Shown here: positions 45,242 through 54,390 of the stretch, piece after piece
How the letters are laid out: every line of letters starts with the position of its first letter
Position numbering within the stretch: the first letter of the stretch is position 1
From: Halorubrum sp. 48-1-W
Lineage (GTDB): Archaea; Halobacteriota; Halobacteria; Halobacteriales; Haloferacaceae
Direction: 5' to 3'
Length of the DNA stretch: 64,000 nucleotides
Assembly (NCBI RefSeq): GCF_003287355.1
Contig: NZ_QMIM01000021.1
Coordinates: 24,083-88,082 of the forward strand
The notes under the pieces: generated by a model
What the model was told of the DNA's origin: nothing
The model's input: only the letters and a program-made list of their open reading frames with translations
The model's database searches: none
Program-made: the position numbers and the translations under genes

Positions 45242-45730
45242 TCAGCCGTCGTCGGACTCGGGGCGTTCGGCTCCGTCTCCGTCCGACGCACCTCCCGTTC
45301 GACGGGCCACGACGACGCTCGTCGGCGGCGCGAGCCGATAGAGCCCCAGGAACGCGATCGCGCCGACGACCTCGGCCGCCTTCCCGACGATCGCCAGCGG
45401 GTCGGCCGAGAGCGCCGGGACCGTCGCCCCGCCGTGCCAGGCGACGTAGCCGACGAGGGACGCAGCGAGCGTGCCCGCGCCGAGCGCGTACAGCCGTCGG
45501 TACTCGTCGGCCCGCAACGTCGCGGCTGCGACGACCGCGGTGAAGGCGGCCGCGAGGACGAGGACGTACGGTCGCGGGTCGGCCGGGTCGGACAACCGCG
45601 GCCACGCCCACAGCAGGTGGGCTGCCGCGCTCACAGCCGCCGCCTGGACGGCCACGATCCGGAGGGCCCGCTTGGAGGTGTTCCCCGTCGACCCGTCGGA
45701 ACGGTCCGTCCGCCCCTCGGATTCGGCCAT
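45242..45730 (-). CDS. Four-span membrane protein of unknown function
   Basis: This 162-residue protein starts at the ATG at 45730, four bases after the pspAB stop. Hydrophobic stretches at about residues 22-40, 54-72, 78-98 and 110-130 alternate with short loops, followed by an acidic tail (GGASDGDGAERPESDDG). No family signature was recognised. It is probably co-transcribed with pspAB. Confidence 0.65.
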   Translation of the reverse strand: MAESEGRTDRSDGSTGNTSKRALRIVAVQAAAVSAAAHLLWAWPRLSDPADPRPYVLVLAAAFTAVVAAATLRADEYRRLYALGAGTLAASLVGYVAWHGGATVPALSADPLAIVGKAAEVVGAIAFLGLYRLAPPTSVVVARRTGGASDGDGAERPESDDG

Positions 45731-45734
45731 CCGA

Positions 45735-46340
45735 TCACTCCCACGGATGCCGCCCGGGAACGTCGGGCCACAGCGGGTACCAGTACGACTCGTCGTCCTC
45801 GAGCCCCAGCTCCCCGTCGAGGACCGACTGGAGCTTGAACTCGACACGTTGGTTCCGGTCGCCGGGTCCGTCCGGCGCGAACGGGTAGTAGGCTCCGCGT
45901 CGGAACGAGTAGATCCAGTACGCCCGACTGTCGTCCCGCTCGAAGCCGAAGACGGCCGCGAGGAGCCGCGAGCCGAACCCCTCCTCGATGAACTGGTCGG
46001 CTGCGAAGTGGACGCTGGTCACGAGGTCCTCGGGGTCGTCGTCCTCGAGGACGAACCAGTGGTAGCCGTGGTCGTCCTCGTGGCGATGAAAGCCCGTCCC
46101 GGTCTCGATCTCGCCCGCTGCGAGGATATTCTCGACCATCGAGACGGCGTCGTCGAAGCGGGTGCTGTCGACTCCGGAGAAACACAGCGCGGCCTCGCCG
46201 ACGTGGTCGTAGCCGAGGTCCGCCTCCATCGTCATGTACGCCGTCGACATCCCGAAGAGGTCCTCGGGGTCGGCCTCGCGGGTCGCGTCCGTCTCGGCGC
46301 TGGTTCCGAGCACGGCGCGGATCGTATCGAAGATACCCAT
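45735..46340 (-). CDS. pspAB: PspA-associated protein PspAB
   Basis: The 201-residue protein starts MGIFDTIRAVLG and carries the PspAB pattern FGMSTAYMTMEADLGYDHVG near residue 28, EAALCFSGVD near 49, FVLEDDDPEDLVTSVHFAAD near 95 and WIYSFRRGAYYPFAP near 141. PspAB genes occur in actinobacteria and haloarchaea, usually beside PspA-type membrane-stress genes, but no pspA lies in this window. The role is presumed to be envelope stress related. Confidence 0.8.
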   Translation of the reverse strand: MGIFDTIRAVLGTSAETDATREADPEDLFGMSTAYMTMEADLGYDHVGEAALCFSGVDSTRFDDAVSMVENILAAGEIETGTGFHRHEDDHGYHWFVLEDDDPEDLVTSVHFAADQFIEEGFGSRLLAAVFGFERDDSRAYWIYSFRRGAYYPFAPDGPGDRNQRVEFKLQSVLDGELGLEDDESYWYPLWPDVPGRHPWE

Positions 46341-46369
46341 CGGTTGGTCTCTCCTAGGCGACGGGGGGT

Positions 46370-47281
46370 TTAGGACGTTTCTCCCCGGTCCAGGAAGGCC
46401 AGGACGCCGCGGGCGTTCAGGTTCGCCTCGGCTCGGGCGCGCTCGGGGTTCCAGAACTCGATGTCGGTGCTCGCCTCCTCGAAGTGCTCGATGACCGCCT
46501 CGTCGTCGCCCAGCCCCTCGCGTTTGGCCCGGACCGCCTCGACCCACTCGACGTACGCCCGCTTCGCCTCATCGATCAGCCGCCGATCGTACTCGCGCGG
46601 GCCGAAGTGGCCGAAACAGAGGTACGCGGGGTCCAGGTCGGCGATCGTCTCGAGGTCGCGGAGACACTGGTCGAGGTCGAACTGTGGCGGCGGCGACGTC
46701 TGGCGGACCGTGTCGACCTCGGGCACGTAGATCCCGGCCGCGTCAGCGGTGAAGACGACGCCGGCGTCGGGGTCGTGATACACCGCGTGGTGGGGGGCGT
46801 GACCGGGGGCCTCGTGGACGACGAGTTCGCGATCGCCGAGGTCGATCCGGTCGCCCTCGGCGAGCCCGGTGATCCGGTCTTCGGGGACGGGTTCGGGCTC
46901 GTCGTAGTACTGCCACTGGTCGCGGACCGCCGACTTCGTCCCGGCGACGAGCGCCTCCGGGTCGACGAGGTGCCGCACTCCCCGCTCGGGGAGCGCGACC
47001 TCGGCGTCCGGGTACCGCACTGTCAGGTGTCCTGCCCCCCCGGCGTGGTCCAGGTGCGCGTGCGTCGGGAGGATCCACGCGAGCTCCTCTCGGCCGATCC
47101 CGATCGCCTCGATCGTTTCGAACAGCGTCTCGCGGTTCGCCCCGGTCCCGGTGTCGATCACGGCGGGACGCTCGGCGTCGTACACGTACACTGACCCGTA
47201 CCCGTCGGTGTCGAACATCCCCACGTCGTGGAAGTAGAGGTCCGGCACGCCGCGTACCGGCTCGAACTCGCCAGCGTTCAT
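46370..47281 (-). CDS. Metallo-beta-lactamase-fold hydrolase
   Basis: The 303-residue protein has the zinc site THAHLDHAGG near residue 72, then HEAPGHAPHHAVY near 155, FTADAAGIYVPEV near 175 and LCFGHFGPREYDRR near 220. These blocks supply the His and Asp metal ligands. The last third is helical. The family covers glyoxalase II-like and lactonase-type enzymes and flavodiiron relatives. The substrate cannot be assigned. It is followed on the same strand by pspAB after 29 nt. Confidence 0.85.
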   Translation of the reverse strand: MNAGEFEPVRGVPDLYFHDVGMFDTDGYGSVYVYDAERPAVIDTGTGANRETLFETIEAIGIGREELAWILPTHAHLDHAGGAGHLTVRYPDAEVALPERGVRHLVDPEALVAGTKSAVRDQWQYYDEPEPVPEDRITGLAEGDRIDLGDRELVVHEAPGHAPHHAVYHDPDAGVVFTADAAGIYVPEVDTVRQTSPPPQFDLDQCLRDLETIADLDPAYLCFGHFGPREYDRRLIDEAKRAYVEWVEAVRAKREGLGDDEAVIEHFEEASTDIEFWNPERARAEANLNARGVLAFLDRGETS

Positions 47282-47407
47282 ACCGATCCGCGGACGGCCA
47301 GGGTCTTTTACCGATCGGTTGTCGCCGCTCCCGTCGACGACTCTCGACCCGCCTTCGGCGCCGCGACCTGTGCGGGGGCTTATGGTCGCACCGGCCCTTT
47401 ACCCGGT

Positions 47408-48349
47408 ATGCGTGTTCTCGTCACCGGTGCGACCGGGTTCGTCGGACGCCGACTCGTCCCGGCACTCCTCGAGCGCGGCCACGAGGTCGTCACGATCGTC
47501 CGCGACGCGGACGACTACTCCCCGCCGGCGGGCGTCCGCGTCGTCGAGGGCGACCTGCTGGAGCCGGAGACGCTCCCGCCAGCGTTCCGGATCGACGGCG
47601 AGCCCGTCGACGCCGCCTACTACCTCGTCCACTCGATGGACGGCGGCCCGGGCTACGAGGAACGCGACCGGAACTGCGCGCGCAACTTCGCCGAGACAGC
47701 CTCCGCAGTCGGCGTCTCCCGGGTCGTCTACCTCGGCGGACTCGGCGAGGACCGCGACGGTCTCTCCGAGCACCTCCGGTCGCGCCGCGAGGTCGAGCGC
47801 GTCCTCGCGGAGGGATCGTACGCATTGACGACGTTGCGGGCAGCGATCGTGATCGGCGCGGGCAGTGCCAGCTTCGAGGTGATCCGCGGGCTGGCGAGCC
47901 GGCTCCCGGTGATGGTCACGCCGAAGTGGGTCGACACGCCCTGTCAGCCGATCGCGATCGACGACGTGGTGGCCTACCTCGTGGGAACGCTCGAAACTCC
48001 CGAGACGGCCGGAAACACCTACGAGATCGGCGGTCCGGAGGTGTTGACGTACGCGGAGATCCTCCGCCGGACCCGCCGGCAGTTCGGCCACAACCTCCGG
48101 ATCGTTCGGGCCCCCGTGTTGAGTCCGGGGCTCTCCGCCCGATGGCTCCGGCTCGTCACCGACGTCGACCCGTACCTCGCCCGCTCGCTCGTCGAGGGGC
48201 TCCGAAACACGGTCGTCGCCGAGGACGACCGGATCCGTGAGCTGATCCCCCTCGAACTGACCTCGTTCGACCTCGCGGTCGCCCGCGCGCTCGCCGGGGC
48301 GGACGACGAAGGGGGAGCCGTCGCCTCCGAGGCGGGGGCCTCCTCGTGA
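47408..48349 (+). CDS. NAD(P)-binding SDR/NmrA-like protein
   Basis: The 313-residue protein is an atypical short-chain dehydrogenase with the Rossmann motif TGATGFVGRRLVPALLERGH at the N terminus, VVEGDLLEPETLP near residue 52, YLVHSMDGG near 76 and RVVYLGGLGED near 110. It lacks a clear YxxxK pair, as in NmrA- and epimerase-like members that bind cofactor without catalysis or act on unusual substrates. It overlaps the next gene by four bases (GTGA). Confidence 0.85.
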   Translation: MRVLVTGATGFVGRRLVPALLERGHEVVTIVRDADDYSPPAGVRVVEGDLLEPETLPPAFRIDGEPVDAAYYLVHSMDGGPGYEERDRNCARNFAETASAVGVSRVVYLGGLGEDRDGLSEHLRSRREVERVLAEGSYALTTLRAAIVIGAGSASFEVIRGLASRLPVMVTPKWVDTPCQPIAIDDVVAYLVGTLETPETAGNTYEIGGPEVLTYAEILRRTRRQFGHNLRIVRAPVLSPGLSARWLRLVTDVDPYLARSLVEGLRNTVVAEDDRIRELIPLELTSFDLAVARALAGADDEGGAVASEAGASS

Positions 48350-49020
48350 GGCGGCGCTACGGCGAGACGTGGGTGTACGAGAGCCTCGTCGGCGGGATCC
48401 CCGGACTCTCGATCTCGCGACGGACCGCCGTCGCCATCCAGTTCGTGCTCTTCGAGGCGGCCGTCCTCGTGCTCGGCTGGTACTACGGGCTGTGGAACGC
48501 GGTCATCGCGGGGACGGTCGCGGTGGTCGTGGCCGCGATCGGTAGCGTCGAGATGCATCGGCTCGGCGCGAAGAACCGGTTGCTGTCGACCCCCCCGGAG
48601 CACAAGCGGTTGCTGTTCGGGTCGAGCATCGAGATCGTGTTGGGGGTGCTCGCGTTCATCGCGCTCGTGACGTACCTCTTCGTCTGGGACGGGGCGTTGC
48701 TCGAACGGCTGTTCGGCGCGCGTCCGCCCGCGCCGGTCGTGTACGTCACCCTGCTCGTCCTCTGGGATCTCACCTACCGGATCGGTACCTCCTGGTGGAG
48801 CGCGGTCGTCGCGCTCTGGCGGGCGGTCCACGTCGAACTGTCCGCGGAGGACGCCGCGATCGCTCGCCGTCTCGACGCGGAGAACGTCGCCTTCTCGACG
48901 ATACAGCTGGGACTGGTCCCGTTCCTCCTCGAGGAGCCGATCCTGCTCGGCGCTGTCGTGGGACACGTGCTCGCCGTCGCGCTCGTCTGTTCTACTGCGA
49001 TACTCCTCACCGGCCGCTAA
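48346..49020 (+). CDS. Multi-span membrane protein of unknown function
   Basis: This 224-residue protein starts at GTG 48346, inside the end of the SDR-type gene, so translation is coupled. It has about five membrane segments: residues 28-60, 85-110, 125-142, and two near the C terminus (SSTIQ..LVPFLLE, LGAVVGHVLAVALVCSTAI). The conserved soluble parts include WVYESLVGGIPGLSISRR at the start and EMHRLGAKNRLLSTPPEH. No function was recognised. Confidence 0.72.
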   Translation: MRRRYGETWVYESLVGGIPGLSISRRTAVAIQFVLFEAAVLVLGWYYGLWNAVIAGTVAVVVAAIGSVEMHRLGAKNRLLSTPPEHKRLLFGSSIEIVLGVLAFIALVTYLFVWDGALLERLFGARPPAPVVYVTLLVLWDLTYRIGTSWWSAVVALWRAVHVELSAEDAAIARRLDAENVAFSTIQLGLVPFLLEEPILLGAVVGHVLAVALVCSTAILLTGR

Positions 49021-49054
49021 GCGGCGAACGAACCGCAGAAAGACGTCCGACCGC

Positions 49055-49228
49055 TCACTCCCCCTTTATCTCCTGGAACTTGTCGAGGAGTGCCTCCGCG
49101 GAGTCGCCGGAGTCGTACGTGAGCGAGCCCGAATACTCCGGTCGCTCGGCGTCGAAATCGGCGTCGACGGCACTCGTCTTCTGCTCACGCCGCTCGTGTT
49201 CCGCTTCGTCATAGGCACCCATTGACAT
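49055..49228 (-). CDS. DUF5786-family small acidic protein
   Basis: This 57-residue protein begins MSMGAYDEAEHERREQKTSA, the conserved start of this haloarchaeal family, and ends in SAEALLDKFQEIKG. It is soluble and acidic, with no known function. An internal ATG (49222) would shorten it by two residues. It is convergent with the membrane protein gene before it. Confidence 0.8.
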   Translation of the reverse strand: MSMGAYDEAEHERREQKTSAVDADFDAERPEYSGSLTYDSGDSAEALLDKFQEIKGE

Positions 49229-49372
49229 GGTACATCTTCACTTAGAAACTCTTGTACATATACCTGTCGACGGATCCACATTCGTTTACGATTGTTTAAA
49301 TATAATCGGCCGACCGCCGTCCTTCGGTCGATCCACCGGAAACCCTTAGCCGGGCCGCGCGGTAGCGGGCCC

Positions 49373-50422
49373 GTGGCACAACCGCTCCGATTCAGGCGTG
49401 CGCCCGGTCGATGGGACCGGAACCGGGTCCGCTCGCGGATCGAACGCCCGCTCGACGAGAACCTCGGCGCGACCGCGAGCGACCCGTGGTACAAACCGCC
49501 CGACAGGTACGAGGCCCGACGGTTCGACATGGGGGACGGCTCGTGGGCGCTGTTCTGTTGGACCGACGACGACCCCGACCCACCGGCGGGCGCGACCGGG
49601 GGGCCGGTCGGGTACTGGCTCGGCAACACGGAGACGCCGAGCGACCTCTGGCGGACGGAGAAGTACGGCTTCGACGAGGTTCCCTACCCCGTCTCGCGGT
49701 GGGCCCAACGCGAGCTGCTCGCCGGCCTTCACGACGACGAGCCGTGGCTCGCCGACTACCCGCACGTCTCGTGGTTCTTCCTCCCGGTGTTCTGCTCGAA
49801 GGACGGCGCCGAGACCACCCGGGCGTTCTTCCGCGACCACGCCGTCGGCTTCCCCGACGCGACCCGCGAGGAGGGGACCGGCTACGTCGAGCGACTCCTG
49901 CGGCCCGGGATCCTCGACGACTACCGCGAGACGATGGCGGGCAAGCTCGGCACGTCGACGTCGATGGACCTCGTCCGGATGAGCGCGACCGTCGCGGAGT
50001 TCACGGCCGCGAAGCTGCTCTCGGACGCCGGCTACGGGATCACCCCCGAGATCGAGGTGACGACCGGCCACTCGCTCGACTTCCGCGCGACCGACCCCGA
50101 CACGGGGACCGCCTCGCTCGTCGAGGTCACCCGCCCACAGCCGGTGGCGACGCGATCGGCGTCCGGCCCGGTCGCCGCCGTCCGCGACACCGTCGAGACG
50201 AAGACCAGCGGCCAGCTGGAGGCACACGGCGGCGGCGCGACGCTGTTCGTCGACTGCTCGTCGTTCCCGGACGACGACTGGGCCGCGGTCCGCGACGCGC
50301 GCCCGGACGTCCGTCACCGGCCCGCGGTCGTCCTCCGCGCCCGTCCCGACGGCCGGACCGAAGCCTACCGGAAGGGGTCGATACCGCTGGACCTCTCCGC
50401 CGCGGTCGAATGGGTCGACTGA
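49373..50422 (+). CDS. DUF5784-family protein
   Basis: The 349-residue protein starts at GTG 49373, behind an AT-richer stretch (aacccttagc). It begins VAQPLRFRRAPGRWDRNRV, with DPWYKPPDRYEARRFDMGDG near residue 40. The second half contains a PD-(D/E)XK-like segment: LLSDAGYGITPEIEV, then HSLDFRATDPDTGTASLVEV with E-x-T. This resembles the metal and Lys/Glu arrangement of restriction-type nucleases. The family has no published function that I know, and the nuclease idea is inference. Confidence 0.78.
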   Translation: MAQPLRFRRAPGRWDRNRVRSRIERPLDENLGATASDPWYKPPDRYEARRFDMGDGSWALFCWTDDDPDPPAGATGGPVGYWLGNTETPSDLWRTEKYGFDEVPYPVSRWAQRELLAGLHDDEPWLADYPHVSWFFLPVFCSKDGAETTRAFFRDHAVGFPDATREEGTGYVERLLRPGILDDYRETMAGKLGTSTSMDLVRMSATVAEFTAAKLLSDAGYGITPEIEVTTGHSLDFRATDPDTGTASLVEVTRPQPVATRSASGPVAAVRDTVETKTSGQLEAHGGGATLFVDCSSFPDDDWAAVRDARPDVRHRPAVVLRARPDGRTEAYRKGSIPLDLSAAVEWVD

Positions 50423-50599
50423 GCCCGGGAAATCGCTCGTGGTTCGAAAACTATCGATCCCGTTCTCGCCGGACTCCTCCGGCTAACAGTCGGAATCCGA
50501 CGGGTTCCGGCAAATCACGGCCGGCCGCCAGTCGTTCGAACGACTTCGTTCGTGACTCCCGTTGGAGTCGGTCCGGTTCCGGACGATCGGGAGCGTTCT

Positions 50600-50896
50600 T
50601 CAGAATGAGACCGCCGATTCATCCTCTGGCGCGGTTCCGACCGTCGTGCTTCCTCGATCGTCGTAATATTTGCGTCCAATGAACGTCTCGTCGAGGTTGC
50701 CGACGATCGCAGTGTACAGCGCGTCAGCAGTCAGGTATCTCTCCTCTTCGACCGAGTCTAAGATCTCTCGAATCGTCACGGTGTCGCCGGAAGGAGACGT
50801 TATTTCGATAGTACCGATCCGTTCGATCACGGCCGTCTGTGTCACCGGGTATTCGAGTAACTGATCGACGAGCTGCTCTGTATCTGAATATTCCAT
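50600..50896 (-). CDS. DUF5789-family small protein (paralogue 1)
   Basis: This 98-residue haloarchaeal protein has the pattern LLEYPVTQTAVIERIGTIEI, TVREILDSVEEERYLTADAL and NLDETFIGRKYYDDRG. The last, FIGRKYYDDRG, is a family mark, and the C terminus VSF recurs in its neighbour. No function is known. GC is clearly lower than in the surrounding genes. Its paralogue lies 221 bp away on the same strand. Confidence 0.78.
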   Translation of the reverse strand: MEYSDTEQLVDQLLEYPVTQTAVIERIGTIEITSPSGDTVTIREILDSVEEERYLTADALYTAIVGNLDETFIGRKYYDDRGSTTVGTAPEDESAVSF

Positions 50897-51117
50897 CTCT
50901 AGTGTTTGTGACCCGATATTTCGAGTCTCGCGCTACCTGGTACGCAGCGAACATGGTTCAACCCCACCAGTTTTCACGTAATCCGACTTTTTGATTATCC
51001 GCGTCACACTCTTGTGAATTCTCACGCATGTTTCACTTGGTTGCTCGACCGCTCGCCGGTGATGCCACAGCTCGCCGTGCGGCGTCTCAAAAAACGAAAC
51101 AGAACGTTGCCGCGGTC

Positions 51118-51402
51118 TCAGAACGAGACCGGCTGTGGTCCGTTCTCGCCGTCCGTCGTGGGGTCGCGGTCCGAGTAGAACCGTCGGCCGACGCCGCGGT
51201 GGCAGACGCCGGCTCGCAACGTCTCGAAGACTTCGTCGGGGGTGTCGAACGTCTGATCGCCGAACCGTTCGAGCACGTCCCCGATCCGCTCCGAGCCGTC
51301 CGCGAGCTCTACAGTCGCGTTCCCGTGGACAGCGATGAGTTCTTCCGAGGTGGTCGGGAACTGGTGCCGTTCGATCCGGTCGTCGACGCCGTTCAAGCGC
51401 AT
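51118..51402 (-). CDS. DUF5789-family small protein (paralogue 2)
   Basis: This 94-residue protein is built like the preceding paralogue: FPTTSEELIAVHGNATVELA, DGSERIGDVLERFGDQTFDT and GVGRRFYSDRDPTT, ending PQPVSF. The same order of elements but low identity suggests old duplication. Function is unknown. Confidence 0.75.
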   Translation of the reverse strand: MRLNGVDDRIERHQFPTTSEELIAVHGNATVELADGSERIGDVLERFGDQTFDTPDEVFETLRAGVCHRGVGRRFYSDRDPTTDGENGPQPVSF

Positions 51403-51560
51403 CGATTACGCCGAGTGGCCGGAGGTTCTTAATGATTGTCCATGATCGACATTAATCGAATCCCACCTCCTTATACGACATAATACCGCGTGCGGGACGC
51501 GTCATGACACCACACGGATGGCACCGTCGTTCCTTAGTGGGGCCGGCGGGAACGGCGGGC

Positions 51561-52424
51561 ATGGACGCTGCCGACACCGGTCCCGACCTCGACGGCCGCG
51601 CTTCGGGGCCCTCCGACCCCGACGACCTCGCCGACCCCGCGCTCGTCGCCGACCTCCACGTTCACACGACCGTTTCCGACGGGACGTTGACGGTCGACGA
51701 GGTCTCGCCCACTGCCCGCGAGGCCGGGCTCGACTGGGTCGCCGTCACCGACCACGACCGCGTCCACCCCGGGCTCGACGCGCCCGTCGTCGAACGCGAC
51801 GGGGTCCGGATCGTTCGGGGGATCGAACTCCGCGTCGACGCCGGCTTCGAACGGGTCGACCTCCTCGGGTACGCCGTCGAGCACACCGAGGCGCTCGACG
51901 CCGAGGTCGACCGGCTCCAGGCGGACCGCCGCGAGCGCGGCGCGGCGATCCTCCGATGCGTCGAGGACCGGCTCGGCGTCGACCTCGGGGTAGAGCCCCG
52001 TCCCGGGATCGGCCGCCCGCACATCGCCCGCGCGATCGAGGCGTCGCCCGCGCCGTACGACTACGCGGACGCGTTCGAGGAACTGCTCGGCGACGACGGC
52101 CCGTGTTACGTCGCCCGCGAGGTGACCGACCTCGACCGGGGCGTCGACCTCCTCCGGGAGTCGTGTGCGTTCGTCGGACTCGCCCACCCGTTCCGGTACG
52201 ACGACGTCGACGCTGTACTCGAGATCGCTCGTGACCTCGACGCGATCGAGCGGTTCTACCCGTACGATCGTCGGGTCGACACCGACCGGATCGATCGACT
52301 CGTCTCCTCCGCCGACCTGCTTGCCACGGGTGGGAGCGACGCCCACGGGCGGACCCTCGGTTCGGCCGGGTTGACCGCGGCCGCGTTCGAGCCGGTTCGC
52401 GAGCGACTGCCTGACCCCCGCTGA
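51561..52424 (+). CDS. PHP-domain phosphoesterase
   Basis: This 287-residue metal-dependent phosphoesterase has the PHP motifs DLHVHTTVSDGTLTVDE near residue 31, AVTDHDRVHPGL near 62, IRIVRGIEL near 85, GRPHIARAIE near 156, GLAHPFRYDD near 215 and GSDAHGRTLG near 263, which supply the His/Asp/Glu cluster for three metals. It lies where TATA-like ccttagtgg (51531) predicts a leaderless start at 51561, so the frame from 51504 is less likely. Substrates in this family include nucleotide 3',5'-bisphosphates and RNA ends. Confidence 0.9.
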   Translation: MDAADTGPDLDGRASGPSDPDDLADPALVADLHVHTTVSDGTLTVDEVSPTAREAGLDWVAVTDHDRVHPGLDAPVVERDGVRIVRGIELRVDAGFERVDLLGYAVEHTEALDAEVDRLQADRRERGAAILRCVEDRLGVDLGVEPRPGIGRPHIARAIEASPAPYDYADAFEELLGDDGPCYVAREVTDLDRGVDLLRESCAFVGLAHPFRYDDVDAVLEIARDLDAIERFYPYDRRVDTDRIDRLVSSADLLATGGSDAHGRTLGSAGLTAAAFEPVRERLPDPR

Positions 52425-52482
52425 CGGTCCGGCGACTCGCCCGAGGAACAGGGTTAACTCCCGGCACGACCGAGGGATCGAT

Positions 52483-52653
52483 ATGCGGTGTCACTACTGC
52501 GACCGCGAGGCCGCCTACGAGGCCGAACAGGCCGGCGTCGTCGTGGGTCTCTGTGCGGACCACTTCCGCGAACGCGTCGAGGAACTGGCCGACGACGAGG
52601 GGTTGGCGGCGCTCTCGGAGCGACTCGACGTCGAATCGACCGGGAGCGAGTGA
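52483..52653 (+). CDS. Small CxxC zinc-finger-like protein (DUF6757-like)
   Basis: The 56-residue protein begins MRCHYCDREAAYEAEQAGVV, then GLCADHFRERVEELADDEG. The paired CHYC and CADH motifs fit a single zinc site (CxxC...CxxH). It has a helical C-terminal half. It stands between the PHP gene and hemB on the same strand. The family name is from memory and function is unknown. Confidence 0.75.
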   Translation: MRCHYCDREAAYEAEQAGVVVGLCADHFRERVEELADDEGLAALSERLDVESTGSE

Positions 52654-52761
52654 CTTCGCGGTCAGACCTCCGCGGGACGTCACGTCCCGGTTCTCGTCGT
52701 CGATTCTCCTCGCCCGCGCGCGAACGAACGCTAAAAGGCGGTCCGGGATCAACCGACTCGT

Positions 52762-53742
52762 ATGTACCCTACCGACCGGCCGCGCCGGCTCCGAACCGAC
52801 GGGATCCGGCCGCTCGTCGGCGAGTCGTCGCTGTCGGCGTCCGACCTCGTCGCGCCCGTCTTCGTCGACGCGACGACCGACGAGCGCGTCCCCGTCGAGT
52901 CGATGCCGGGCCACGAGCGCGTTCCGGTCGCGGAGGCGGTCGCGCGCGTCGAGGAGGTCCGCGAGACCGGCGTCGAGGCGGTGATCCTCTTCGGGATCCC
53001 GGAATCGAAGGACTCCCACGGGACGCGCGCGTACGCCGACGACGGCGTGGTTCAACGGGCGACCCGACGGATCACGGAGGGGACCGACGCGTACGTCGTC
53101 GGCGACGTCTGTCTGTGTGAGTACACCGACCACGGCCACTGCGGCGTGACCGAGGCGGGCGCCGAACACGACCCGACGCTGACGGTGAAGAACGACGAGA
53201 CGCTGGAACTGCTCGCCGAGATCGCGGTCTCACAGGCCGACGCCGGCGCGGACATGGTCGCGCCGTCGGCGATGGCGGACGGGCAGGTGGGCGCGATCCG
53301 CTCCGCGCTCGACGACGCGGGCCACGAGGAGGTGGCGCTCATGAGCTACGCAGCGAAGTACGAGTCGGCCTTCTACGGCCCGTTCCGCGACGCCGCGGAC
53401 GGCGCGCCCGCCTTCGGCGACCGTCGGCACTACCAGATGAACCCCGCCAACCGCCGGGAGGCGCTGCGCGAGGCCCGGATCGACGCCGAGGAGGGCGCGG
53501 ACGTCCTGATGGTGAAACCGGGGCTCCCGTACCTCGACGTCGTCTCGGACCTCCGTCGGGAGTTCGACCGACCGGTCGCCGCCTACAACGTCTCCGGGGA
53601 GTACGCCATGCTCCACGCCGCCGCCGAGAAGGGCTGGCTCGACCTGGAGGCGACCGCCCACGAGTCGCTCCTCTCGCTCAAGCGCGCGGGCGCGGACCTG
53701 ATCGTGACCTACTTCGCGGAGGATCTCGCCGACCGGCTGTGA
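52762..53742 (+). CDS. hemB: Delta-aminolevulinic acid dehydratase (porphobilinogen synthase)
   Basis: HemB condenses two 5-aminolevulinate molecules to porphobilinogen in haem synthesis. The 326-residue protein has the zinc-binding Cys/His block CLCEYTDHGHCG near residue 118, the active-site lysine blocks SYAAKYESAFYGPFRDA near 195 and MVKPGLPYLDVV near 250, and MNPANRREALREA near 220. The zinc site with two cysteines and histidines indicates the metal-requiring type. Confidence 0.96.
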   Translation: MYPTDRPRRLRTDGIRPLVGESSLSASDLVAPVFVDATTDERVPVESMPGHERVPVAEAVARVEEVRETGVEAVILFGIPESKDSHGTRAYADDGVVQRATRRITEGTDAYVVGDVCLCEYTDHGHCGVTEAGAEHDPTLTVKNDETLELLAEIAVSQADAGADMVAPSAMADGQVGAIRSALDDAGHEEVALMSYAAKYESAFYGPFRDAADGAPAFGDRRHYQMNPANRREALREARIDAEEGADVLMVKPGLPYLDVVSDLRREFDRPVAAYNVSGEYAMLHAAAEKGWLDLEATAHESLLSLKRAGADLIVTYFAEDLADRL

Positions 53743-53880
53743 TCGACGACGGTCGCGACCCCCGTGGGTCGTGACCGACGCTGACCGCGATCGCTACCGG
53801 TCGTCACCGCTCCTGCCGGTCGTCACCGCCCCTGCCGTCGACGGCCGCCCCCACCGATCGTCGCCCCCCGCCGACGTCGA

Positions 53881-54300
53881 TCACTCGTCGCGTTCGAGCC
53901 GAAACCGCGTGGTCGCGTCGCCGTCGAATCGCGGTCCCGGGCCCACCGCCACGAACCCGGCGTCCTCGAGTGCGTCGGCTCGCCGCCGTTCGCCGTCGAC
54001 GACGACCGCTTCGACCGCCATCCCCTCGCGCTCCGCGAACCGCTTGGGCTCCTCGATCAGCCGTTCGAGGGCGTGGGGCGTTCCGGCGAGGTCGGTCACG
54101 TGAACGGTCCCACCGCGGACGTCGAACGCGACGAAGCCGTCGAGGGTGGCGGGCGCGTCGACGCCGCAGTCCGCGTCCCCGTCGTCGGTCGCGATCCTGA
54201 CCGTCCGGTCGTGTATCGTGTCCACGAGCACGCTCGCGGGTCGACCGGTCTCGACTGCGAGCGCCTCGGCGTCCGACTCGAGCGCGTCACGGATCCGCAT
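53881..54300 (-). CDS. GNAT-like acetyltransferase-family protein
   Basis: The 139-residue protein has the GNAT outline: MRIRDALESDAEALAV at the N terminus, GFVAFDVRGGTVHVTDLAGT near residue 53 and a C-terminal ADALEDAGFVAVGPGP. The usual Q/R-x-x-G-x-G/A acetyl-CoA loop is weak (AGTPHALERLIEE), so it may be a non-catalytic relative. Substrate unknown. Confidence 0.7.
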   Translation of the reverse strand: MRIRDALESDAEALAVETGRPASVLVDTIHDRTVRIATDDGDADCGVDAPATLDGFVAFDVRGGTVHVTDLAGTPHALERLIEEPKRFAEREGMAVEAVVVDGERRRADALEDAGFVAVGPGPRFDGDATTRFRLERDE

Positions 54301-54390
54301 ACCAGCCGTCTCTCGGCCGGCCGGTTAAGTCCGCGGCCGTCGCCGCCGGCGACCGAACGAATTTAACACGCCGGCACCCACACTTCTTCC

